DNA of 64,000 nucleotides from Streptomyces odonnellii (GTDB taxonomy: Bacteria > Actinomycetota > Actinomycetes > Streptomycetales > Streptomycetaceae): the NCBI RefSeq assembly GCF_000981895.1, contig NZ_LATD01000054.1:1-64000 (forward strand). The letters are read 5' to 3'. The notes under the pieces are model-generated. The model saw only the letters and a list, made by a program, of their open reading frames with translations, had not been told where the DNA came from and made no database searches. Positions within the stretch are counted from its first letter, which is position 1. Every line of letters begins with the position of its first letter. Positions 26,891 through 35,484 of this stretch are shown here, piece by piece. The position numbers and the translations under genes were made by a program.

Positions 26891-27642
26891 CACCACGTCC
26901 CGGCCTCCGCCTGCGACCGGCTGACCATGCAGTCCAGGCCCAGGACCCGCGACTCCAGATCGGTGCCCAACAGCCCCTGCCAGAGCAGGTGATAGAGCAC
27001 CGGCAGCACCGCGATTCGGTCCCCGACCGCCTCCGCTCTGGCCAGCAGCGGCCCCGGCTCCGCGAACACCTCCAGCAACCGCTTGGCCGTCTCCTCGCGC
27101 CAGTTGCGTGGATGGCCGTAGCCCCGCAGCCAGCGCCGTGGCCAGCAGGACCGGGTCGATCGCCCCCACCCGCCGAAACGACCAACCGGTCAGGTCACAG
27201 ACCCGCTCGGTCGCCGCGAACGCCGAGCATCGTCCGGCTCGATCTGGTCATCAGGGCGGACATCGACCACCACTCCGGTGCCGTCGGCAAGCCGGGCGAA
27301 GAAGTCGGGGACGTGCCCCAGGCGCCCACGGCGACCCGGCCAGAACAGCCGGTACGGCTGAGACACCAGTGCCGTCACCCGAGGATCGAAGTCCATCAGC
27401 ATCGCGTGATCACGCTCCAGCCGGGACTCGCACGCAAGTGCCTTCCGCACGGTCGTCGACCAGTAGTCACGGGTCACCGACCGCTGCCCGTCGTACGTAC
27501 GCACCTTCCGCACCGGCGGCAGTGACTCGAACCTCACTGTCCAGGCCGCCGACAGAGCCTCACGACGGCGCACACGCTCCCCATCGACGTACTCGACCTC
27601 GAAAACCCCGTGCCCGACGTCAGCGAACGCCTCGACAGCCAC
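26890..27642 (-). pseudogene. TnsA-like transposase endonuclease subunit, two frameshifts
   Basis: GTG at 27642 has GGAGGGG upstream. The first segment holds the nuclease core: ACESRLERDHAMLMDFDP (Glu), GHVPDFFARLADG (Asp) and VVVDVRP (the position of the catalytic Lys reads Arg). Near 27220 the frame must shift to give FAATERVCDLTGWSFRRVG, and near 27120 shift again to give HPRNWREETAKRLLEVFAEPGPLL, ending at 26890. In Tn7-type elements TnsA cuts the 5' ends so that transposition is by cut and paste. Here the gene is broken. Confidence 0.73.
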
Positions 27643-27893
27643 CCGGCCCCCTCCACAGAGCGAACGACACAAGCCCTGATCACGAGAGAGCCACACAGCC
27701 CGCCAGCCAGCAACGGATCAGCGAGCAAACCGCCCCCGAGAGCGAAAATCAGGCAGGACAAACCACGGCGAGCGACAAGACACCACGGGATACCGAGCCC
27801 CGGTGCACGCTGCGAGCAACAACATGCCCCGGGACGAACAGCGAACTGAACAACTTCACCCGGGACAGCGACAAGATGACGAGGGACAGGACA

Positions 27894-27898
27894 GGCCC
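27894..27898. repeat. 5-bp target site duplication, right copy
   Basis: GGCCC directly after the right TGTC end of the element; identical to 21136-21140. Confidence 0.72.
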
Positions 27899-28083
27899 GG
27901 TAGCCCGTACGGGTTCGTGCCGGTCGGGTCATCGTGTCGCGTTCGAATCACCCGGGAGAGGTGCGTTCACCTGATCGGGGGATTGTGTTGCGGATGCGAA
28001 GCCACGGCGCACCCCCGGTCGTCCGCGGACGGACGGCTCTCTACGATCTCGGTGTCACCGGCCAACATTGAGGAGCACCTGCC

Positions 28084-28788
28084 ATGCCCACCGAACCCGC
28101 CTTCCAGAACGTCTCGTTCCCGAGCGCCGGGGCCACCGCGTACGGCTATCTCGCCGTGCCGCCCGCCGGGCACGGCCCCGGCCTGATCGTCATCCAGGAG
28201 TGGTGGGGGCTGACCGCCCACATCAAGGACGTCACCGACCGTTTCGCACAGGCGGGTTTTGTCGCGCTCGCCCCCGATCTGTACGGCGGCCGGGTCGCCC
28301 ATGACAGTGCCGAGGCGGCGCGGATGATGGCGGATCTGCCCACCGAGAGGGGCGTCGACCTGCTCTCCGGCGCGGTCGGCTATCTGCTCTCGCGGCCCGA
28401 GACCGACGGCGATTCACTCGGGACGGTCGGCTTCTGCATGGGCGGCGGATTCGTGCTCGCCCTCGCCGCCAAGGACCAGCGGGTCGCCGCCGCCGTACCG
28501 TTCTACGGAGTCATCCGGGACGGCGCCCCCGACTTCTCCCGGCTCAGGGCGGAGATCCTCGGCCAGTACGGCGAGGAGGACCCCACCGTGCCGCCCCAGA
28601 GCCTCGACGACCTCAAGGCCAGGATCGTGGCCCAGTCGGGCATCGTCCCCGACTTCCGGCTGTACCCGGGGGCGGGCCACGCCTTCTTCAACGACGCCCG
28701 GCCCCAGGCCTACAACGCCGACGCGGCCAGGTCGGCCTGGGAGAGCACGCTCGCCTTCCTCCGTACGCACCTCGCGCCGTCGGCCTGA
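28084..28788 (+). CDS. dienelactone hydrolase family protein
   Basis: A 234-residue alpha/beta hydrolase of the DLH family. The nucleophile is a cysteine, C118 in GFCMGGGFVLAL, as in carboxymethylenebutenolidase; IVIQEWWGLTAHIKDVTDRFA and LAPDLYGG are the usual N-terminal family motifs and PGAGHAFFND holds the catalytic His. These enzymes open dienelactone rings in aromatic degradation, but many actinobacterial members have other ester substrates. ATG at 28084 has GAGGAG upstream. Monocistronic and directly right of the transposon. Confidence 0.88.
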   Translation: MPTEPAFQNVSFPSAGATAYGYLAVPPAGHGPGLIVIQEWWGLTAHIKDVTDRFAQAGFVALAPDLYGGRVAHDSAEAARMMADLPTERGVDLLSGAVGYLLSRPETDGDSLGTVGFCMGGGFVLALAAKDQRVAAAVPFYGVIRDGAPDFSRLRAEILGQYGEEDPTVPPQSLDDLKARIVAQSGIVPDFRLYPGAGHAFFNDARPQAYNADAARSAWESTLAFLRTHLAPSA

Positions 28789-28821
28789 CCTGCTGCCCCG
28801 TCCGCACGCGCCCGCCCGGGC

Positions 28822-29721
28822 TCAGGCCAGGGCCGTCCCCTGCCGGAGCAGCAGCGCCACATCGACCCCCGCGACGAGAATCGCCGCGAGAAAGGGGACC
28901 CTCGGCCGGTGACGGCCCATCAGCGACCCGCCGGCCGCCATGACCAGGGCCGCGCCCACGGCGACCGCGCTCAGCGGCCCCGGCCTGCCGAGCGCCAGCA
29001 GGACCGTGGCCGCCACCAGCGGGACCGGCAGCAGCAGCCGCACCACGGACGGCCCCAGCCGCTGCGGCCAGCCCCGCACCCCCAGCGCCAGATCGGAGCC
29101 GATGTCGGGCAGCACATTTCCGAGATGCGCCCCGACCCCCAGCAGCGCGGCGGCGGTGACGACCCACCAGACGGGCCGGGGCTGCCCGGGCAGACCGAGC
29201 GTCACAAACGCGGGCAGCGAGGCGAACCCCACCGCGTACGGCAGCCAGGACAGGACGGTGGACTTGAGCCGGAGGTTGTACGACCAGGCCGCCGCGACCC
29301 CGGCGAGATGCACCGTACCGGCGAGCCGCCCGTACGCGAGGGACAGCGGTACGCACAGCGCCAGCGCGACCAGCGCGGCCGTGCGTACGGCCCGCGCGCT
29401 CACGGCGCCGCCCACCACGGGCTTGGCGCTCCGGCCCGCCGCGGTGTCGCGGGCCGCGTCGACCGCGTCATTGCTCCAGCCCACCGACAACTGCCCCGCC
29501 AGCACGGCGGCAGCCACCAGCGCGCATCCGGCGGCGTCCTGCCCGGCGGCCACCGCGAGCCCGGTGATCAGCAGGGTCACGGCGGCGGTGGGACCGGGGT
29601 GGCACGCCCCGAGCAGGGCGGCCGTCCAGCGCGGCCACCGTACCGGCGCGGCGTCGGCGCGCGACCGCCCGCCGGGAAGGTCCACTTCCTCGGCCGTGTC
29701 CACCCCGTCGATGCCGTCCAC
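28822..29721 (-). CDS. UbiA family prenyltransferase
   Basis: A polytopic membrane protein of about 299 residues with seven to nine helices. The first aspartate-rich prenyl-diphosphate site is clear: WSNDAVDAARD (N/D-x-x-D-x-x-x-D). A second acidic segment, LPDIGSDLALGVRG, follows in the family position. It transfers an isoprenoid chain to an aromatic or quinone acceptor. GTG at 29721 is chosen because upstream residues are only Arg-rich; its ribosome site is weak. It is divergent from a type III PKS operon that makes phenolic acceptors, which invites, but does not prove, a shared pathway. Confidence 0.82.
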   Translation of the reverse strand: MDGIDGVDTAEEVDLPGGRSRADAAPVRWPRWTAALLGACHPGPTAAVTLLITGLAVAAGQDAAGCALVAAAVLAGQLSVGWSNDAVDAARDTAAGRSAKPVVGGAVSARAVRTAALVALALCVPLSLAYGRLAGTVHLAGVAAAWSYNLRLKSTVLSWLPYAVGFASLPAFVTLGLPGQPRPVWWVVTAAALLGVGAHLGNVLPDIGSDLALGVRGWPQRLGPSVVRLLLPVPLVAATVLLALGRPGPLSAVAVGAALVMAAGGSLMGRHRPRVPFLAAILVAGVDVALLLRQGTALA

Positions 29722-29875
29722 GCGCCCATCGTAGGCAGCACGCGGCAGGCGGCGCTCCGCGCGTCGTCGTCGGCACCGCCGTGATCGCGCGGCCGTACAG
29801 GCGACTTCGTGTGTGACACGCCGTCGCCGGGGCAGGGATTGCACGTCAGTCACCATCCTCGACCCCGGACCGCAG

Positions 29876-30928
29876 ATGACATACATCGCAGCCGTCCATG
29901 GAGCCCTGGCTCCGCATCAGTATGCCCAGCAGGACCTTACGGACATGGTGGCCGAGGTGTGTCTGCCCGAGGACGCCGACCGCAGGGTGCTGGACAGGCT
30001 GCACCGTGCCGCGCGCGTGTCCACCCGTCACACCGCCCTGCCGCTCGACCGGTACGCCGGGCTCAAGAACTTCGGCGAGGTCAACGACGCGTTCATCGCG
30101 GCGGCCGTACCGCTGGGCGCCGAGGCGGTCGAAGGGGCGCTGGACGCGGCGGGTCTCTCCCCGCGCGATGTCGATCTGCTGATGTTCACCTCGGTGACGG
30201 GCATCGCCGCGCCCTCGGTGGACGCGCGTCTGGTGGGACGGCTCGGTCTGCGGCCCGATGTCAGACGGGTGCCGGTCTTCGGACTGGGCTGTGTCGCGGG
30301 AGCGGCGGGCATCGCGCGGCTGCACGACTATCTGCTCGGGCGGCCCGACGACGTGGCGGTCCTGCTCTCGGTCGAGCTGTGCTCGCTCACCTTCCAGCGA
30401 AACGATCCGTCGCCCGCCAATCTCGTGGCGTCCGGGCTCTTCGGGGACGGCGCGGCGGCCGTCGTCGCCTGTGGCGCCCGGCGCCGGGCCACCGGGCCCG
30501 CCGTCATCGACACCCGCAGCCGGATCTATCCGGACACCGAGGAGGTGATGGGATGGGACATCTCGGCCTCCGGTTTCCGGATCGTCCTGGACGCGAGCGT
30601 TCCCGACCTCGTACGCAAGAACCTCCCGGAGGAGGTCGACGGATTCCTCGCCGGACACGGTCTGAAGCGCGAGGACATCACCGCGTGGGTGTGCCATCCC
30701 GGCGGGCCCAGGGTGCTGGAAGCGGTCGAGGAGGCGCTCGAACTGCCGGCCGGGGCACTGGACATGACCTGGCGTTCACTGGCGGCGGTGGGCAATCTGT
30801 CCTCGTCCTCCGTGCTGCATGTGCTGCGCGACACCCTCGCGGAACGGCCACCGCCGGGCGGGACCGCCGGACTGATGCTCGCCATGGGACCGGGATTCTG
30901 CTCCGAACTGGTCCTGCTCCGGTGGTAG
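29876..30928 (+). CDS. type III polyketide synthase (alkylresorcinol synthase-like, SrsA-like)
   Basis: A 350-residue chalcone synthase-fold enzyme with the full catalytic triad: C139 in VFGLGCVAGAAG, H274 in VCHPGGPRVLEA and N307 in AAVGNLSSSSV. It condenses a fatty acyl starter with malonyl-type extenders and cyclises the chain. The order type III PKS, then an isoprenylcysteine-methyltransferase-type protein, then a flavoprotein matches srsABC of Streptomyces griseus, which makes phenolic lipids; this assignment is by domain order, not by alignment. ATG at 29876 begins MTYIAAVHGAL. The frame is open to 29813. Confidence 0.85.
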   Translation: MTYIAAVHGALAPHQYAQQDLTDMVAEVCLPEDADRRVLDRLHRAARVSTRHTALPLDRYAGLKNFGEVNDAFIAAAVPLGAEAVEGALDAAGLSPRDVDLLMFTSVTGIAAPSVDARLVGRLGLRPDVRRVPVFGLGCVAGAAGIARLHDYLLGRPDDVAVLLSVELCSLTFQRNDPSPANLVASGLFGDGAAAVVACGARRRATGPAVIDTRSRIYPDTEEVMGWDISASGFRIVLDASVPDLVRKNLPEEVDGFLAGHGLKREDITAWVCHPGGPRVLEAVEEALELPAGALDMTWRSLAAVGNLSSSSVLHVLRDTLAERPPPGGTAGLMLAMGPGFCSELVLLRW

Positions 30929-30980
30929 GACCGACCGCACCGGAGGCGGACCGGGTTGGTGGAGAGGGACGGAAAGAGAC

Positions 30981-31505
30981 ATGATCTGGTACGGCGTGCT
31001 GGTGCTGGCCGTCGGCGCGGAGCGGGTCGCCGAACTCGTCGTCGCCCGCCGCCACACCCGCTGGAGCCTGGAGCGCGGCGCGGTCGAGCGGGGGAGCGGG
31101 CACTATCCGCCGATGGTCGTGCTGCACACGGCGCTGCTGCTCGGCTGCCTGGCCGAAGTATGGCTGGGCGAGCGCCCGTTCACCCCGGCGCTCGGCTGGA
31201 CCATGGTCGCCGTGGTGGTGGCCGCGCAGGCGCTGCGCTGGTGGTGCATCCGTACGCTGGGGCCGCGCTGGAACACCCGGGTGCTGGTCGTGCCCGGGCT
31301 GCCGCTGGTCACGGGCGGCCCGTACCGGCTGCTGCGGCACCCCAACTATGTGGCGGTGGTGGCCGAGGGCCTGGCGCTGCCCCTGGTGCACGGCGCCTGG
31401 CTCACTGCGCTGCTGTTCACCGTGCTCAACGCCGTCCTGCTGACCGTCCGGATACGGTGCGAGAACCGCGCCCTGGAGGCAGCGGCCGCCGGTGCGCTGC
31501 CGTGA
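30981..31505 (+). CDS. ICMT-type membrane methyltransferase (SrsB-like)
   Basis: A 174-residue membrane protein of the isoprenylcysteine carboxyl methyltransferase fold. It has about four or five helices; the SAM region is GGPYRLLRHPNYVAVVAEG, with RHPNY strongly conserved in the family, and a late Glu/Asn pair CENRAL. In srs-type operons this enzyme O-methylates the alkylresorcinol product. ATG at 30981 lies 52 bp after the PKS gene and its stop overlaps the start of the flavoprotein gene by 4 bp (GTGA). Confidence 0.82.
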   Translation: MIWYGVLVLAVGAERVAELVVARRHTRWSLERGAVERGSGHYPPMVVLHTALLLGCLAEVWLGERPFTPALGWTMVAVVVAAQALRWWCIRTLGPRWNTRVLVVPGLPLVTGGPYRLLRHPNYVAVVAEGLALPLVHGAWLTALLFTVLNAVLLTVRIRCENRALEAAAAGALP

Positions 31506-32518
31506 TCGACGTACTGGTGGTGGGCGGCGGACCCGCCGGACTCGCCACGGCCGTTCACGCCGCGCTGGCCGGCCTTGAGGCGGTGGTGATCGAACCGCGC
31601 GCCACCCCCGTCGACAAGGCCTGCGGCGAAGGTGTGATGCCCAGCGGCGTACGCGCGCTCACCGCCCTCGGTCTCGACCTCCCGCGCGGGCATCCGCTGC
31701 GCGGTATCCGGTACGTACGCGGAAACCACCGGGCCGAGGCGCCGTTCGACCACGGAACCGGGCTGGGGGTACGGCGCACGGACCTGCACGCGGCGCTGGC
31801 GCGGCGGGCGGAGGAGACCGGGGTACGGATGCTGACCGGCCGTGTCGGCGACGTCGTCCAGAGCGCGGACTCGGTAACCGCCGGCGGGCTGCGGGCACGC
31901 TGGCTGGTGGCCGCGGACGGGCTGCACTCGCCCGTACGGCGCGGTCTCGGCCTGGGCCTGCCCGACCGCGGACCCCGGCGCTACGGCCAGCGGCGTCACT
32001 ACCGTATGAAGCCCTGGACGGACTTCGTCGAGGTGCACTGGTCGTCGGCGGGGGAGGCGTATGTGACACCGGTGGCCGGCGACCTGGTCGGGGTGGCCGT
32101 GCTCAGCCCGGTGAGACGCGGCTACGACGCCCATCTCGAAGGCTTCCCCGGACTGCTGTCCCTGCTGGACGGCGAGCCCGCGAACGCCGTACGCGGAGCG
32201 GGCCCCCTGCGCCAGCGGGTACGCGGCAGGACCGCGGGCCGGGTGCTGCTGGTGGGCGACGCGGCGGGCTATGTCGACGCGCTCACCGGCGAGGGCATCG
32301 CGCTCGCCCTGGCATCGGCCGAGGCCGCCGTACGGTGTCTGCGGGCGGGACGGCCGCAGGAGTACGAGGGCGCCTGGCGCAGACTCTCCAGGCGGCACCG
32401 GCTGCTGACCGAGGGGCTGCTCCGGGTCAGCGGCCACGCGGCCGGGGCCCGGCTGATCGTACCGGCGGCGGCCCGGATGCCGTCGCTGTTCGCGGCGGCG
32501 GTACGCGCCCTGCAGTGA
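31502..32518 (+). CDS. FAD-dependent monooxygenase/reductase (SrsC-like)
   Basis: A 338-residue flavoprotein of the geranylgeranyl reductase/PHBH group. The dinucleotide fold VLVVGGGPAGLATAVHAAL is at residues about 4-22, followed by DKACGEGVMPSG, an ADGLHSPVRR motif and the second FAD motif VLLVGDAAGYVDALTGEGI. In srs-type operons this enzyme hydroxylates the phenolic lipid toward a quinone. GTG at 31502 overlaps the stop of the methyltransferase gene; the longer open frame starts inside the previous gene and is rejected. Confidence 0.84.
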   Translation: MIDVLVVGGGPAGLATAVHAALAGLEAVVIEPRATPVDKACGEGVMPSGVRALTALGLDLPRGHPLRGIRYVRGNHRAEAPFDHGTGLGVRRTDLHAALARRAEETGVRMLTGRVGDVVQSADSVTAGGLRARWLVAADGLHSPVRRGLGLGLPDRGPRRYGQRRHYRMKPWTDFVEVHWSSAGEAYVTPVAGDLVGVAVLSPVRRGYDAHLEGFPGLLSLLDGEPANAVRGAGPLRQRVRGRTAGRVLLVGDAAGYVDALTGEGIALALASAEAAVRCLRAGRPQEYEGAWRRLSRRHRLLTEGLLRVSGHAAGARLIVPAAARMPSLFAAAVRALQ

Positions 32519-32549
32519 CGGCGCCGCCACAGGGCCGGGGCCGGCCGGC

Positions 32550-33800
32550 TCAGGGAGACAGGCCGTTCGCCGGGTCCGGCGGGGTCATCGCCCGTACCGA
32601 ATGCGGCAGCACATGTGCGATGTAGTCCTCGATGGTCGCCTCCAGGCCCACGTCGCGCCCCGCGCGCTCCGACAGATACCAGCGGTGCTCCAGCACCTCG
32701 TGGTAGATCTGCGCCGCGTCCATCTCACCGCGCAGCTCCAGCGGTACGGCCCGTACCGTCGGCCGGAAGACATCGCGGACCCAGCGGTGCGCCAGCACCT
32801 CGGGGCGGGCGCCCAGCGGATCGCCCGGCGCGTAGTCGTCCTCGCCGGCCATCCAGCTCTCCAGATCGTTGAGCAGGCGCCGCGCCTGGTTCTCCTCGGC
32901 GTCCAGACCGGTCAGCCGCAGCAACTGCCGCTGATGGTGGCCGGCGTCCACCACCTTGGGCAGAAACGTCACCGTGTCGCCCATCGGGGAGCGCTCGATC
33001 TGCATCTCCGCCACATCGAAGCCCAGATCGTTGAGGCGCCGGATCCTGCGGTCGATGTAGTGCCGCTTGTCCACCGGATACACCGACTCGCGCGTCACCT
33101 CGTGCCACAGGTCCTCGTACCGCCGGACGATCGCCGCGCCGAACGGCACCGGGTCCACCGACGGATGGAGCGCGCCCGAGGCCTCCAGGTCCATCAGCTC
33201 CCCGGCGATGTTCACCCGGGCCAGCTCGATGTCGTACTCCCGCTGGCCCCGGCTCAGGTTCGGCTGGATCTGCCCGGTCTCGGCGTCCACCAGATACGCG
33301 GCGTACGCCCCGGCGTCCCGGCGGAAGAGGGCGTTGGACAGTGAGCAGTCGCCCCACGCGAACCCGGCGAGATGCAGCCGTACGAGCAGCACCGCCAGCG
33401 CGTCCATGAGCCGCTTGACGGTCGAGGGCCGCATCGTCGACTCGAACATCGAACGGTAGGGGAGCGACCCCTTGAGATGGCGGGTGATCAACGCGGGCTC
33501 CAGCGGCTCGCCGTCCGCGTCCACCCGTCCCGTCACCACCGCCAGCGCGTCCACGGCGGGAATGCCGAGCCGGTGCAGATCGCGCAGCAGCCCGAACTCC
33601 CTGACCGCGCCCCGCTCGGATATCTCCTTGACCGCCACCACCTCGGGTCCGGCGGACGCGAAGCGCACCACATGGCGGGAGATACCACGGGGGAGCGCCA
33701 CGAGGCAGTCGTCGGGCCACTGGTCGAGAGGTGTGTTCCACGGCAGATCGAGGAGCACGGCCGGCTGCTCGGGATTGGTCGCGCTGATCTGGAGCGCCAT
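32550..33800 (-). CDS. DUF4032 family kinase-like protein
   Basis: A 416-residue soluble protein. The N-terminal 250 residues look like a degenerate kinase fold: VVAVKEISERGAVREF resembles the lysine strand, WGDCSLSNALFRRDAG a catalytic-loop-like segment and YLVDAETGQ the metal-binding DxD-like position. The C-terminal part, from about residue 260 to 405, fits DUF4032. Function is unknown; related folds phosphorylate lipopolysaccharide or small molecules. ATG at 33800 has AGGAGG four bases upstream. It stands alone between the phenolic-lipid operon and an MFS-TetR pair. Confidence 0.83.
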   Translation of the reverse strand: MALQISATNPEQPAVLLDLPWNTPLDQWPDDCLVALPRGISRHVVRFASAGPEVVAVKEISERGAVREFGLLRDLHRLGIPAVDALAVVTGRVDADGEPLEPALITRHLKGSLPYRSMFESTMRPSTVKRLMDALAVLLVRLHLAGFAWGDCSLSNALFRRDAGAYAAYLVDAETGQIQPNLSRGQREYDIELARVNIAGELMDLEASGALHPSVDPVPFGAAIVRRYEDLWHEVTRESVYPVDKRHYIDRRIRRLNDLGFDVAEMQIERSPMGDTVTFLPKVVDAGHHQRQLLRLTGLDAEENQARRLLNDLESWMAGEDDYAPGDPLGARPEVLAHRWVRDVFRPTVRAVPLELRGEMDAAQIYHEVLEHRWYLSERAGRDVGLEATIEDYIAHVLPHSVRAMTPPDPANGLSP

Positions 33801-34011
33801 CGTGCCTCCTACGACGGTCGTCGGGCGGGCACCGGATCCGGAACCGCCCACCACAGTGTGCCGGTACGCGTACGGGCCCCTGGACGGGGCCCGGTGGGTG
33901 GCTGGGGTGTACACGCGTTTAACCTGAGGGGGGTGAACAGTTGTGCACCCCCGCACTCCTCGTGACTCCTCTTGATCCCTCACCCTCGATTCCTCACCCG
34001 TACGGAGAGAG

Positions 34012-35484
34012 ATGACCGAAGCGCGAGAAGCGATATCCGGGCCCGGCGCCCCGCACCACCCCCGGTTCCTCGTCGCCGTCCTGGCGTTCTGCGGGGTGGT
34101 GGTGGCGGTGATGCAGACGCTGGTCGTACCGCTCCTGCCGCACATCCCCGCCCTCACCGGAGCCACCCCGACCGCCGCGAGCTGGCTGGTCACCGTCACC
34201 CTGCTCACCGGTGCCATCTGCACCCCCGTACTCGGGCGTGTCGGCGACATGTACGGCAAGCGCAGGGTGCTCCTCGCGTCCCTCGGCGTGCTGGTCGCCG
34301 GGTCCGTGCTGTGCGCGGCCAGCTCGCAGATAGGAGTGCTGATCGCCGGGCGGGCGCTCCAGGGCGCCGCGCTGGCCGTCGTGCCGCTGGGCATCAGCAT
34401 CATGCGCGACGAACTGGCGCTCGAGCGGGTGCTGCCCTCGGTCGCGCTGATGAGTTCGACCCTGGGCATCGGCGCGGCCGTCGGACTGCCGGTCGCCGCG
34501 CTCGTCGTGGAGCACTCCGACTGGCACACCATGTTCTGGGCCTCGGCCGGGCTCGGAGTGCTCGACATCGCACTGGTGCTGCTGTGCGTACCGGAGTCGC
34601 CGCTGCGCACCCGGGGCCGCTTCGACACCCTGGGCGTTCTCGGGCTCTCCGTGGCGCTGGTCTGTCTGCTGCTGGCGGTCACCCAGGGCGGCGGATGGGG
34701 CTGGACATCCGCCCGTACCCTCGGACTGCTCGCGCTGTCGCTGGTGACCGCAGTGCTCTGGGGCTGGTACGAGCTGCGCTTCACCACCCCCATGGTCGAC
34801 CTGCGGGTCTCGGCGCGGCCCGCGGTGCTGCTGACCAATGTGGCCGCGCTGCTCATCGGCTTCGCCTTCTACGCCAACTCCCTGGCCACCGCGCAGATGG
34901 TGCAGGAACCGACGAGCACGGGTTACGGACTGGGCGCGTCCATCGTGGTGAGCGGGCTCTGTCTGCTGCCCGGCGGGCTGACGATGGTCGCGCTGTCCCC
35001 GGTGTCGGCCCGGATCTCCGCCGCGTACGGCCCGAGGACCACGCTGGCGCTCGCCTCGGCCGTGATGGTGGCCGGCTATGTGGTCCGTTTCTTCACAAGT
35101 CACCAGCTCTGGACGATCGTCCTCGGCGCGACAGTCGTCGCCGCGGGCACCGCCATCGCCTACTCGGCGCTGCCCGCGCTGGTGATGCGCGCCGTGCCGG
35201 TGAGCGAGACCGGTGCGGCCAACGGCCTCAACACCCTGATGCGGTCGGTGGGTCAGGCGTTCTGCAGCGCCGCCGTCGCCGCCGTACTCACCCGTGTCAC
35301 CTTCGAGGCCGGCGGGCGCACGGCGCCCACCCTCCACGCGTATCTGCTGGTCTTCCTGATCGCGGGCGGCGCGGCACTGCTCGCACTGGCCGTCACGCTG
35401 TGTCTGCCGGCGCAGCGGATCACCGTCCCGGGTACCGTCGGGCGGGACGACCGGACGGCGTCGCTCGCCCAGGAGGGCACATGA
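34012..35484 (+). CDS. MFS transporter, DHA2-type (14 helices)
   Basis: A 490-residue drug:proton antiporter-type permease. Hydropathy suggests fourteen helices. Motif A of the major facilitator superfamily is GRVGDMYGKRRVLLAS after the second helix, and the region ALQGAALAVVPLG follows as in EmrB/QacA members. It exports unknown compounds in exchange for protons. The stop overlaps the start of the downstream TetR gene (ATGA), so the pump and its likely repressor are cotranscribed. ATG at 34012 has GGAGAG upstream. Confidence 0.87.
   Translation: MTEAREAISGPGAPHHPRFLVAVLAFCGVVVAVMQTLVVPLLPHIPALTGATPTAASWLVTVTLLTGAICTPVLGRVGDMYGKRRVLLASLGVLVAGSVLCAASSQIGVLIAGRALQGAALAVVPLGISIMRDELALERVLPSVALMSSTLGIGAAVGLPVAALVVEHSDWHTMFWASAGLGVLDIALVLLCVPESPLRTRGRFDTLGVLGLSVALVCLLLAVTQGGGWGWTSARTLGLLALSLVTAVLWGWYELRFTTPMVDLRVSARPAVLLTNVAALLIGFAFYANSLATAQMVQEPTSTGYGLGASIVVSGLCLLPGGLTMVALSPVSARISAAYGPRTTLALASAVMVAGYVVRFFTSHQLWTIVLGATVVAAGTAIAYSALPALVMRAVPVSETGAANGLNTLMRSVGQAFCSAAVAAVLTRVTFEAGGRTAPTLHAYLLVFLIAGGAALLALAVTLCLPAQRITVPGTVGRDDRTASLAQEGT

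Larger units (their letters stand above)
21141..27893. mobile_element. decayed Tn7-like transposon (TnsA-TniA-TniB-TniQ)
   Basis: A 6753-bp element. Both ends start TGTCC-pyrimidine-GTCCC reading inward and are flanked by the same five bases, GGCCC, as expected for Tn7/Tn552-type transposition. Each end carries three copies of a 16-bp repeat GTCCC-N5-A-N2-TTG (left 21147-21162, 21225-21240, 21268-21283, the last with one mismatch; right, opposite strand, 27872-27887, 27851-27866, 27820-27835). Inside, one leftward operon encodes a TnsA-like endonuclease, the DDE transposase TniA, the AAA ATPase TniB, the targeting protein TniQ, an XRE-ImmA/IrrE regulator and a small helical protein. Five of the six genes carry frame disruptions, so the element is probably immobile. 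Confidence 0.82.

Noticed and set aside
27941-27949. GTTCGAATC just right of the transposon looks like a tRNA T-loop, suggesting a tRNA target site.
   Set aside because: The flanking bases do not pair into a T-stem and no acceptor or anticodon arm can be built around it.
28909-29784. Long open frames opposite the UbiA gene.
   Set aside because: Pro/Arg/His-rich shadow of a membrane protein gene; the UbiA frame has the aspartate-rich motif.
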